This document shows, piece after piece, positions 19,959 to 26,998 of a DNA stretch of 64,000 nucleotides. The stretch comes from Maribacter dokdonensis DSW-8 (GTDB lineage: Bacteria > Bacteroidota > Bacteroidia > Flavobacteriales > Flavobacteriaceae): contig NZ_LDPE01000001.1 in assembly GCF_001447995.1 (NCBI RefSeq), positions 496,001-560,000 on the forward strand, read 5' to 3'. The notes under the pieces are model-generated. The model was not told the DNA's origin. It searched no databases and worked only from the letters and a program-made list of their open reading frames with translations. The translations under genes and the position numbers were made by a program. Position 1 is the stretch's first letter. Every line of letters begins with the position of its first letter.

Positions 19959-20393
19959 ATGGATCTAATCATTAAACTAATCACATTTAACGAAGTTACA
20001 GCAGATTTACAATCTCAACTTACGGAATTATATAAAGAGCTCAATGCCGAAATAACTCAATTGGACTTAGCATCCGCTCTATCGGATTACAACACTACAG
20101 ATGTTGTCGTTTGTTTGGACAAGGAAAAACTGGTTGGCATAGCCATGATGGCAAAATATAAAGTAGTCTCTGGCCATAAAGGCATGATTGAAGATGTTGT
20201 AGTTTCTTCGCAATATAGAGGACAGGGTATAGGGAGAAAACTAATGAAAAAACTGCTTGAACACGCAAAACAAGAAAAGCTTAGTACGGTACTATTGTTT
20301 AGCGGACACCATAGAACAGCCGCCATTTCACTCTACAAAAGCTTAGGATTTAAACTAAAAGAAAGCGGTTTATACGTTAAACCAATTCTTTAG
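19959..20393 (+). CDS. GNAT family N-acetyltransferase
   Basis: 144 aa. Single GNAT domain with the acetyl-CoA binding signature QYRGQGIG (R/QxxGxG/A) around residues 87-94, preceded by the strand EDVVV, and a late YKSLGF motif. Substrate unknown; the small size is typical of amine or amino-acid acetyltransferases. Its 3' end overlaps the convergent repressor gene by 4 nt. Confidence 0.88.
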   Translation: MDLIIKLITFNEVTADLQSQLTELYKELNAEITQLDLASALSDYNTTDVVVCLDKEKLVGIAMMAKYKVVSGHKGMIEDVVVSSQYRGQGIGRKLMKKLLEHAKQEKLSTVLLFSGHHRTAAISLYKSLGFKLKESGLYVKPIL

Positions 20394-21157
20394 TTAACTT
20401 TCTTAACATGCTGTAATTGATCTTTTAACTCTTTCATAGACTCTTGTAGTTGTCGTAACAATCCACTATCGGTATTTGCATCAACATTAAAAGTTATCTT
20501 ACTACTAACTTCCCAAATTTCTTGTATTTGAAAAGGCTTAATATCATAAGGAGGATAAGTTTCATTTAAAGAAACCAGCGTGATATTATTTGAGTTAGGT
20601 CGTTTCTCTATTTTCTTTACCATAATGGAATCTTGCAAAACAACGACATACATTTTATTAGCACTTACATAATCTATGTGTTCAATAGCTCTAGCCAACA
20701 CCCATTCTCCCGGATGTAAATTAGGCAACATACTATCTCCTTCTACCTGAAACCCTCTATAGGTTGCATTTCTAAATTCTGGAATAGGCAAATCAAATGC
20801 TGGCAATTGTTTATACCAACTGGTATCTGAAATATTTTGCGGATACCCTGCTGCTGCCTTGGCGTTTACCAAAACCATATTATCCCGGTTGGCAGAATCA
20901 ACCGTAACTACTTTTGGTATGACACTGGTTTTTGATGTTTCCAAATACTGCTCTTCACTTTCCCCAAACAACCAAAGAGGATTGATCTTAAATTGTTTTA
21001 ATAACTCTAATACTACTTTACCTGAAAGTTTTGTTCTTCCACGTTCTATATCTGCTGTGGTGTTCGATACGCCGATTAGTGAGGCAAACTCCGCTTGGGT
21101 ATAACCCAATTCCCTACGTAAATCTGTAAATCGTTTTAACGTCAATTCATTTTCCAT
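20390..21157 (-). CDS. XRE-type transcriptional repressor with S24 (LexA-like) self-cleavage domain
   Basis: 255 aa. N-terminal helix-turn-helix (about residues 10-65; YTQAEFASLIGVSNTTADIE). A linker follows, then an S24 peptidase fold with a candidate autocleavage bond Ala103-Gly104 (KAAAGY), nucleophile Ser142 in EGDSMLPN and general-base Lys181 (or 182) in IMVKKIEK. Phage CI/LexA-type repressors of this design cleave themselves when RecA filaments form. A C-terminal coiled-coil tail (about 230-255) may aid dimerisation. It is divergent from the radical-SAM gene across four operator-like palindromes, so it probably represses both. No phage genes surround it. Confidence 0.9.
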   Translation of the reverse strand: MENELTLKRFTDLRRELGYTQAEFASLIGVSNTTADIERGRTKLSGKVVLELLKQFKINPLWLFGESEEQYLETSKTSVIPKVVTVDSANRDNMVLVNAKAAAGYPQNISDTSWYKQLPAFDLPIPEFRNATYRGFQVEGDSMLPNLHPGEWVLARAIEHIDYVSANKMYVVVLQDSIMVKKIEKRPNSNNITLVSLNETYPPYDIKPFQIQEIWEVSSKITFNVDANTDSGLLRQLQESMKELKDQLQHVKKVN

Positions 21158-21199
21158 AGTAAGTCATTTTCTATCAAGACATTATCTTTCCTGACACCT

Positions 21200-21228
21200 C
21201 AAATATACTAATTATGGATTATATCCAA
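21200..21228 (-). promoter_or_regulatory. Putative promoter of the XRE-S24 repressor gene
   Basis: Read on the minus strand: a -33 TTG (21228-21226), 18-nt spacer, and a -7 box TATATTTG (21207-21200) matching the Bacteroidota TAnnTTTG consensus. The first operator palindrome (21215-21227) lies between and over these elements, consistent with autorepression. Confidence 0.55.
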
Positions 21229-21287
21229 TTAATTATTTGGATTATTTCCATAATTAGGAATATTTCCATAATTTTGGATTAATTACA
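21215..21287. promoter_or_regulatory. Tandem operator array between repressor and radical-SAM genes
   Basis: Four 13-bp sites with a common plan. Site 1, TGGATTATATCCA (21215-21227), is a perfect-arm palindrome. Site 2 is TGGATTATTTCCA (21238-21250). Site 3 is AGGAATATTTCCA (21256-21268). Site 4 is a degraded copy, TGGATTAATTACA (21275-21287). Centres are about 23, 18 and 19 nt apart. They are the obvious binding sites for the adjacent XRE-S24 repressor and cover both promoter regions. Confidence 0.72.
21269..21276 (+). promoter_or_regulatory. -7 box of the radical-SAM gene promoter
   Basis: TAATTTTG fits TAnnTTTG exactly and lies 20 nt before the ATG. It abuts operator site 3 and overlaps site 4. 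No convincing -33 TTG is seen at the usual distance, so the promoter may be intrinsically weak. Confidence 0.5.
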
Positions 21288-21296
21288 AATCGAAAT

Positions 21297-22556
21297 ATGG
21301 ATTTTAACCGAATAAAAGAAAAACTGAACATATTAGCAGATGCCGCTAAATACGACGTTTCTTGTTCTAGCAGTGGAAGTAACCGAAAAAACAAGAATAA
21401 TGGTCTAGGCGATACCGGTAATGGTATTTGCCATACCTATACAGAAGATGGGCGATGCGTTTCATTGTTAAAAATCTTATTGACCAATCATTGCATTTTT
21501 GACTGCGCGTATTGCGTTACGCGAAAAAGTAATGATATTAAAAGAGCTGCTTTTAAAATTCAAGAGGTTGTAGACCTTACCATCAACTTCTATAGAAGAA
21601 ACTACATTGAAGGCCTATTTTTAAGCTCCGGTATTTTCAAAAGCGCAGACCATACCATGGAGCGTTTAATTGCAGTAGCTAAAAAACTACGTGAAGAAGA
21701 AAATTTTAATGGATACATTCATTTAAAATCCATACCAGGTGCAAGCGATGAATTAATGTATGAGGCCGGTTTATATGCTGATCGTTTATCGGTCAACATT
21801 GAAATCCCCACTATTTCCGGCCTTAAACTTTTGGCTCCAGACAAAAAACATGAAGATTTCATTAAACCTATGCAAAAGGTAAAGGATGAAATTATACGCT
21901 ACAAAGAGGAGAAGAAGATTATTAAAAGCACCTCTAAATATGTACCCGCCGGTCAAAGTACTCAAATGATTATTGGTGCTACCGGCGAAAGCGATAAGGA
22001 CATCATGTATTCTGCCACCCACTTTTACAAAAATTTTAATATGAAGCGTGTGTATTATTCTGGCTACGTACCTATATCCAGTGATAGCAGATTGCCCTCT
22101 TTGGGTTCTGAAGTACCAATGTTAAGAGAAAATAGATTGTACCAAACAGATTGGTTACTTCGATTTTATGGATTCAGTGTAAATGAAATTTTAGATGTCA
22201 ACAACCCCAATCTTGATATGGATATTGATCCTAAATTAATGTGGGCACTACGTAATCTTAATCATTTTCCTATTGATATCAATAAAGCAGATGCCCGAAT
22301 GTTAGCACGTATACCAGGCATAGGAATGGGTTCTGTACATAAAATAATAAGTGGCAGGAAATATAGAAATCTCAACTGGGAACATCTTAAAAAAATGGGA
22401 GTAGCCCTAAATCGTGCTCAGTATTTTATCATATGCAATTCTAGTGATTGGGAACGTAGAGATCTTGATGCCAATAAAATAAAAGGTATGATTTTACAAT
22501 CACAAAATAGCAAGTATAAAAATATACATAACAATCAACTATCCCTATTTAATTAA
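21297..22556 (+). CDS. Putative DNA modification/repair radical-SAM protein (TIGR03916-like)
   Basis: 419 aa. The radical-SAM cluster motif CX3CX2C is CIFDCAYC (Cys66, 70, 73). Three further cysteines at 23, 45 and 54 precede it and could bind an auxiliary Fe-S cluster. The C-terminal part holds a helix-hairpin-helix DNA-binding element (DINKADARMLARIPGIGMGS, about 329-350). This matches the family predicted to act in DNA metabolism and linked to uracil-DNA-glycosylase-type partners; the reaction is unknown. The next recognised gene is its usual partner. Start ATG follows the operator array by 9 nt. Confidence 0.87.
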   Translation: MDFNRIKEKLNILADAAKYDVSCSSSGSNRKNKNNGLGDTGNGICHTYTEDGRCVSLLKILLTNHCIFDCAYCVTRKSNDIKRAAFKIQEVVDLTINFYRRNYIEGLFLSSGIFKSADHTMERLIAVAKKLREEENFNGYIHLKSIPGASDELMYEAGLYADRLSVNIEIPTISGLKLLAPDKKHEDFIKPMQKVKDEIIRYKEEKKIIKSTSKYVPAGQSTQMIIGATGESDKDIMYSATHFYKNFNMKRVYYSGYVPISSDSRLPSLGSEVPMLRENRLYQTDWLLRFYGFSVNEILDVNNPNLDMDIDPKLMWALRNLNHFPIDINKADARMLARIPGIGMGSVHKIISGRKYRNLNWEHLKKMGVALNRAQYFIICNSSDWERRDLDANKIKGMILQSQNSKYKNIHNNQLSLFN

Positions 22557-22583
22557 AGTAACCATTTAATAAATTAACACATT

Positions 22584-22754
22584 ATGGAAACCCTTGACAA
22601 CACCTTAACCACTTCTCAAATTTCAATTCTGAATACCATAATTGCTCGTGTTCAAAGTAAAATATTATGCACTGGATACCATTTGGTATTTATAAAAAGT
22701 AAAATTAAAAAAAGACTTAAAATAATTTCTAGAATCTTTTTCTTCAACTTTTAA
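22584..22754 (+). CDS. Possible 56-aa basic small protein between the radical-SAM and DUF4130 genes
   Basis: An ATG-started frame of 56 codons fills most of the 208-nt gap between the two partner genes and ends 10 nt before the DUF4130 start. The N-terminal half is polar (METLDNTLTTSQ); the C-terminal half is lysine- and phenylalanine-rich (IKKRLKIISRIFFFNF). No known family recognised. It could be a real small protein, a translational coupler, or chance. Confidence 0.35.
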   Translation: METLDNTLTTSQISILNTIIARVQSKILCTGYHLVFIKSKIKKRLKIISRIFFFNF

Positions 22755-22764
22755 AACTATAGGT

Positions 22765-23538
22765 ATGAACACTTCTAAAACCTTAATTTACGATGGCAGT
22801 TTCAACGGATTTTTAACTGCTGTATTCACCGGATTTGAGCAGAAATTAACGCATGCAGATATTCAGAAGAACAATCAGCTACAAAGCGGACTTTTTGCAG
22901 AAAATGAAACCACTTTCACCAATGTTGAAAAAGCACAACGAGTATGGAACGGTGTTCAAAAAAAGAGTAATACAGCAATAAAGAACATCTATTTTTCCTT
23001 TCTAAGCGAGCACAATAATATTGAAGCCCTACTCTATCATTATATTCAAAAACTTATGGGCAGTAAATATTACGGTTCTACAGATTTTAGCGATGACGGA
23101 GTTTTAAAAATCAATCAACTTGCACATAAAGTAGGGAGAGAAAAACACCGTATGGAAGCTTTTGTACGTTTTCAACTAACAAAAGATGATGTCTATTTTG
23201 CAAACATAGAACCAGATTTTGATGTTATACCTTTAATCTCCAAACATTTTAGAAATAGATACGCAGACCAACAGTGGATCATTTATGATGTAAAACGTAA
23301 ATACGGAATCTTCTATGATTTACATACTGTTGAAATCATTTCGCTTGATTTAACCGATATACATTCAAATACAATTGAAAAAAGTTCTGTGTTTATCGAT
23401 GAAGAATTTGAATATCAGGACCTTTGGAACAATTATTTTAAAAGTACCACCATTAAATCTCGTATTAATACAAAACTACATGTGCAACATGTACCTAAGC
23501 GTTATTGGAAATACTTATCGGAAAAGAAAGTATCATAG
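22765..23538 (+). CDS. DUF4130 / TIGR03915-type DNA metabolism protein, partner of the radical-SAM enzyme
   Basis: 257 aa. Starts with the family-like TLIYDGSFNGFLTAVF and contains KVGREKHRMEAFVRF in the middle and a C-terminal HVPKRYWKYL. Homologues are found with the radical-SAM protein and, in many bacteria, are fused to a C-terminal uracil-DNA glycosylase domain; here the protein stops where that domain would begin. A role in recognising or processing damaged or modified DNA is inferred, not shown. It probably shares a transcript and the repressor control of the upstream gene. Confidence 0.82.
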   Translation: MNTSKTLIYDGSFNGFLTAVFTGFEQKLTHADIQKNNQLQSGLFAENETTFTNVEKAQRVWNGVQKKSNTAIKNIYFSFLSEHNNIEALLYHYIQKLMGSKYYGSTDFSDDGVLKINQLAHKVGREKHRMEAFVRFQLTKDDVYFANIEPDFDVIPLISKHFRNRYADQQWIIYDVKRKYGIFYDLHTVEIISLDLTDIHSNTIEKSSVFIDEEFEYQDLWNNYFKSTTIKSRINTKLHVQHVPKRYWKYLSEKKVS

Positions 23539-23709
23539 CTTAAACTCATATTGTATTATTATATCGTGTTAGTTTAGAGGTACTTCATTATTAATTTTCT
23601 ATTCTAAACCGGCAATCTTAACAGGTAAATAATCGCTATATATGCTACGCTAATATCAGCTTTTACTTATAATGTACAATCAAGTCTGAATATTCAAAAT
23701 CCAAAAAAA

Positions 23710-23728
23710 ACAGACAAGTCTGTCTGTT
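23710..23728. promoter_or_regulatory. TetR operator upstream of tetR-type gene
   Basis: ACAGAC-AA-GTCTGT palindrome extended on the right by CTGT. It sits just before the promoter boxes and start of the TetR gene. The same core recurs downstream of the gene at 24335-24356. Confidence 0.7.
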
Positions 23729-23732
23729 TTAA

Positions 23733-23750
23733 TATATTTGTATATATTTG
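23733..23750 (+). promoter_or_regulatory. Two overlapping-range -7 boxes before the TetR gene
   Basis: TATATTTG occurs twice (23733-23740 and 23743-23750), both exact TAnnTTTG matches, 4-14 nt before the ATG at 23755. Use of the upstream copy gives a very short leader; the downstream one would give a nearly leaderless mRNA. Confidence 0.5.
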
Positions 23751-23754
23751 CAAT

Positions 23755-24318
23755 ATGAAACATGCCGAGGTTAAAAAAAGAATTACAGAAACTGCTTCTT
23801 ATCTATTTTATAAGAACGGTTACAATTCAACTGGTATCAATGAAATTATTTCAGAAGCTGGTATAGCAAAAGCTACCTTATACAATCATTTTAAATCAAA
23901 AGAAGAAATTTGTTTAGCATATCTTCAATACAAGAATCATAATTTTCTAAAAGATTTTGAGTCTTTTACCACATCTAAACCTAAAGGCAAAGATCAAATA
24001 TTAGCCATATTTGATTTCTTACAAATGTTTTACCAAGAAAAAGATTTTAATGGCTGTTGGTGTATAAAAACCGTATCTGAAATTCCTAAAGAAAACGAAC
24101 TCATTAGAAATGAAATTCAATCTCAAAAAAAAGAATTTATTGAGGAAATTGAAAAATTAATTGTCAATAATTTGAATTATCTAACTAGTAATGAAGCGCC
24201 TACCCTTGCAAGGCAAATTTACTTACTTTATGAAAGCGCGGTAGGTGAAAGTCATTTGCATCAAAAAGATTGGCCAATTACCGAATCTAAAAATTTGTGC
24301 ATAAAAATATTGGAGTAA
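23755..24318 (+). CDS. TetR/AcrR family transcriptional repressor
   Basis: 187 aa. N-terminal TetR helix-turn-helix (about residues 8-55; YNSTGINEIISEAGIAKATLYNHF), then a helical ligand domain containing FNGCWCIKT (Cys101/103 region), reminiscent of TetR repressors that sense electrophiles or xenobiotics through cysteines. Flanking palindromes upstream and downstream suggest that it controls itself and the following SDR gene. The ligand is unknown. Confidence 0.9.
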   Translation: MKHAEVKKRITETASYLFYKNGYNSTGINEIISEAGIAKATLYNHFKSKEEICLAYLQYKNHNFLKDFESFTTSKPKGKDQILAIFDFLQMFYQEKDFNGCWCIKTVSEIPKENELIRNEIQSQKKEFIEEIEKLIVNNLNYLTSNEAPTLARQIYLLYESAVGESHLHQKDWPITESKNLCIKILE

Positions 24319-24334
24319 AAAAATTTACCCGTTT

Positions 24335-24356
24335 ACAGACAGACTTGTCTGTCTGT
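24335..24356. promoter_or_regulatory. TetR operator ahead of the SDR gene
   Basis: A perfect inverted repeat: ACAGACAGAC and GTCTGTCTGT arms around a central TT. It shares the ACAGAC/GTCTGT core with the site upstream of the TetR gene. It lies 174 nt before the SDR start, implying a promoter nearby and a long leader. Confidence 0.75.
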
Positions 24357-24530
24357 TTTTGACCACTTTTCATTTCTTTAACTAGCATTAACAACATGAT
24401 TTATAAACACAATCCTCTTTCAATATTAAAGTTTAAGCGTAAAAATCAAATAATAACAAAAACCTATACAGTGTGTGTTTAACAAAACACTGGAATTAGA
24501 ATTAATCATTATTTATAAATAAAAACTATT

Positions 24531-25277
24531 ATGGAAAATTTAGAAAACAAAGTAGCCCTAGTAATTGGGGGAACAAGTGGAATTGGATATGCAACCTCGA
24601 AAGCTTTATTGGCTGGTGGTGCCACTGTACATGTCGTTGGAAGAAATACCGATAAAATTGACGACGCACCAAATTTGATAAAACATACGGCAAACATATC
24701 TAACATAGCCGATGTAGATGCTTTAATAGCTGAGATTGATGCTCTGGAAAACTTGGACTATTTAGTGAATGCATCCGGTATATTTGGTCCTAAACCATTT
24801 TTAGACCACACTATGGAAGATTACAACTCTTATTTAGACCTTAATAGAGGATTCTTTTTTATTACACAAAGTGCTGCCAAGAAAATGAAAGACACCAATG
24901 GTGGCTCTATAGTTAATGTGGGCTCTATGTGGGCTAAACAAGCGGTAAAAGCAACACCCTCTTCGGCATACTCAATGCAAAAGGCAGGTTTACACTCTCT
25001 TACCCAACACTTAGCAATGGAGTTGGCAGATGATAACATTCGTGTAAATGCTGTATCCCCTGCTTTAGTCAACACACCGGTATATCATGGAGTTTTTGGT
25101 AGCGAGACCGCTGCAAAGGAAGCTTTAGTGGGTTTTAACGGTTTTCATCCCATTGGACGTTTTGGTGAATCAGAAGATATTGCCAATAGTATTGTTTTCC
25201 TATTATCAGATAAAGCCTCTTGGGTTACTGGTGCCATATGGGATACCGATGGTGGAGTAATGGCTGGTAGAAACTAA
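24531..25277 (+). CDS. Short-chain dehydrogenase/reductase under TetR control
   Basis: 248 aa, classical SDR. Cofactor-binding GGTSGIG (13-19), NASG (80-83), catalytic Ser132, Tyr147 and Lys151 (YSMQK). The C-terminal [12 protein letters not shown] block is typical of FabG-like enzymes. VVGRN after strand 2, with its Arg, favours NADP(H). Substrate unknown; control by a TetR repressor suggests detoxification of a small carbonyl compound. The gap before it (24357-24530) holds only an imperfect CAGTGT/ACACTG hairpin (24469-24492). Confidence 0.9.
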   Translation: MENLENKVALVIGGTSGIGYATSKALLAGGATVHVVGRNTDKIDDAPNLIKHTANISNIADVDALIAEIDALENLDYLVNASGIFGPKPFLDHTMEDYNSYLDLNRGFFFITQSAAKKMKDTNGGSIVNVGSMWAKQAVKATPSSAYSMQKAGLHSLTQHLAMELADDNIRVNAVSPALVNTPVYHGVFGSETAAKEALVGFNGFHPIGRFGESEDIANSIVFLLSDKASWVTGAIWDTDGGVMAGRN

Positions 25278-25295
25278 TATTACATTTAAAATTTA

Positions 25296-25328
25296 ACCAT
25301 AACCCTAAGTTACAAGGGTTATGGTTTT
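25296..25328 (+). terminator. Probable terminator after the SDR gene
   Basis: Inverted repeat AACCATAACCCT with AGGGTATGGTT (one-base bulge), 8-nt loop, followed by TTTT. Confidence 0.6.
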
Positions 25329-25424
25329 ATATTAAGTTACCATACTCATTGCATTTTGTCCCAACCATTGACTTAGTTAGTGGGTTTTAAACAATTTAAC
25401 ATATCTAATTTTTAAACTGAAGTA

Positions 25425-26396
25425 ATGAAATATAAACTTGCAATGGTAATTATGACCTTGTTCATATTCGCTTGTAACGACCTGACCGAGCTTTACGTTA
25501 AAACTAAAAGCACAAATTACTTTTTTCCACCTGCCACAACTTACAACTATATGAACATTGATAGTGTAAAGTTGTTCTACAGGGAAGCGGGTTTCAAAAA
25601 CAAACCTACCATTGTACTTTTGCATGGCTACCCGTCTTCTTCACATACATATAGAAATTTGATTCCTATGTTGGCAACACAATATCATGTTATCGCTCCC
25701 GATAATTTAGGTTCAGGTTTTAGTACACATTTAGATCCTGATCATATTACATATACGTTTGATTTATTAGCAGATTACACTGAAAGATTACTTAATAAAT
25801 TAAATATTGACACATACGTTATGTATATGCAAGATTTTGGAGCACCTGTTGGATATAGATTAGTGATGAATAATCCTGACAGAATTGAAGCCCTAATAGT
25901 TCAAAATGCCAATGCATATTTAGATGGGCTAACTATACAACGACAAGAATTTTTTAAATCCGCACAGATAGACAGCTCACAAAAGAATGTTGATTTTTTA
26001 TATAGTTTAACCGGTAGAGATGCCATAATCAACAAACAATACTTGTTTGACCTAGACAGCTCCAATATAAACACCCAAAGTCCAGATGCTTGGGTACATG
26101 ATTTGGCTTTTTTATCATCTGAAAAAGATCGCAAAATTCAAGTACAACTTTTTCAAGATTACTACACGAACTTATTGAGATATCCAAAATGGCAACAAAT
26201 GCTAAAGAAAAAACAACCGAAAACATTAATTGCCTGGGGTAAAAAAGATGTCAAATTTAACTACAAAGGAGCCGAAGCCTATTTACAGGACCTACCAAAC
26301 GCAGAAATACACTTACTAGATGCCGGACATTTTGCCGCTGAAGAAAAAACAAGGGAAATTGCTAAGCTTATCCTAGATTTTTTGAACGTTAATTAA
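25425..26396 (+). CDS. Alpha/beta hydrolase lipoprotein, haloalkane dehalogenase/epoxide hydrolase-like
   Basis: 323 aa. Lipobox FIFAC predicts a lipoprotein. The alpha/beta core shows HGYPSSSHTYRN (oxyanion region) and an aspartate nucleophile at the elbow, QDFGAP (Asp137), where esterases have Ser. A late DAGHF supplies the catalytic His. An Asp nucleophile is typical of haloalkane dehalogenases and epoxide hydrolases; the choice between them is open. It lies 148 nt after the SDR gene but a likely terminator intervenes. Confidence 0.83.
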   Translation: MKYKLAMVIMTLFIFACNDLTELYVKTKSTNYFFPPATTYNYMNIDSVKLFYREAGFKNKPTIVLLHGYPSSSHTYRNLIPMLATQYHVIAPDNLGSGFSTHLDPDHITYTFDLLADYTERLLNKLNIDTYVMYMQDFGAPVGYRLVMNNPDRIEALIVQNANAYLDGLTIQRQEFFKSAQIDSSQKNVDFLYSLTGRDAIINKQYLFDLDSSNINTQSPDAWVHDLAFLSSEKDRKIQVQLFQDYYTNLLRYPKWQQMLKKKQPKTLIAWGKKDVKFNYKGAEAYLQDLPNAEIHLLDAGHFAAEEKTREIAKLILDFLNVN

Positions 26397-26529
26397 CGTA
26401 AACAAAAACTAGTACTTGAAGTAGATAGATGAAGATGATATTTGTCAGTAATTATTTGCTTCTACAGGTATAATTTTGAATGAGTTAAAAGAAAGATATA
26501 CCAAATACTTTACTTTAAATTATTTCAAG

Positions 26530-26937
26530 ATGAATTACAGCATACTTGCCACTTCCCAATCAAAGAACGATGCCACCATCCATGTAAAAGAATCCGTTAT
26601 TGATTTTGGGACAACCGCTAAAACAACAAATACACTCCCTAACCCAGCGGAACTATTTTTGAGTTCCTTTGCTGCCTGTATGCTCAAAAATGTGGAACGT
26701 TTTTCTATGATGATGAAATTTGATTACCAGAAAACATCTTTAGAAGTATCTGCGGTAAGACTAGAAAATCCCTCAAGAATGAATGATATTGAGTACTCTT
26801 TAACCATTTATAGTGATGATGACGCAATAAACAAATCGCTTTTGAAAAAGAATATTGAGAAGTATGGTACCATTTATAATACCTTAAAACAATCATGTAC
26901 TATAACCGGCAGCATTAAAATAACCGCGACTAGCTAA
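26530..26937 (+). CDS. OsmC family peroxiredoxin-like protein
   Basis: About 135 aa from the ATG at 26530. The two redox cysteines of the OsmC fold are present: one in SSFAACMLKN, one in LKQSCTI. OsmC/Ohr proteins reduce organic hydroperoxides using small thiols. The frame opens earlier at TTG 26476, but that extension (rich in Tyr/Lys) is not typical of the family. Its neighbours, an SDR and a hydrolase, fit a detoxification neighbourhood. Confidence 0.85.
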   Translation: MNYSILATSQSKNDATIHVKESVIDFGTTAKTTNTLPNPAELFLSSFAACMLKNVERFSMMMKFDYQKTSLEVSAVRLENPSRMNDIEYSLTIYSDDDAINKSLLKKNIEKYGTIYNTLKQSCTITGSIKITATS

Positions 26938-26998
26938 CGTGTAAACGATAGTATTTTATTTGATAAAACCAATTTAATCAATGTTGGCAAAATAGCAT

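Noticed and set aside
20390..21157. A prophage remnant around the CI-like repressor
   Set aside because: No integrase, structural, lysis or replication genes and no attachment repeats on either side; neighbours are chromosomal genes.
24469..24492. Hairpin CAGTGT...ACACTG in the SDR leader as a riboswitch or attenuator
   Set aside because: Short, bulged stem with no T-run or conserved aptamer features.
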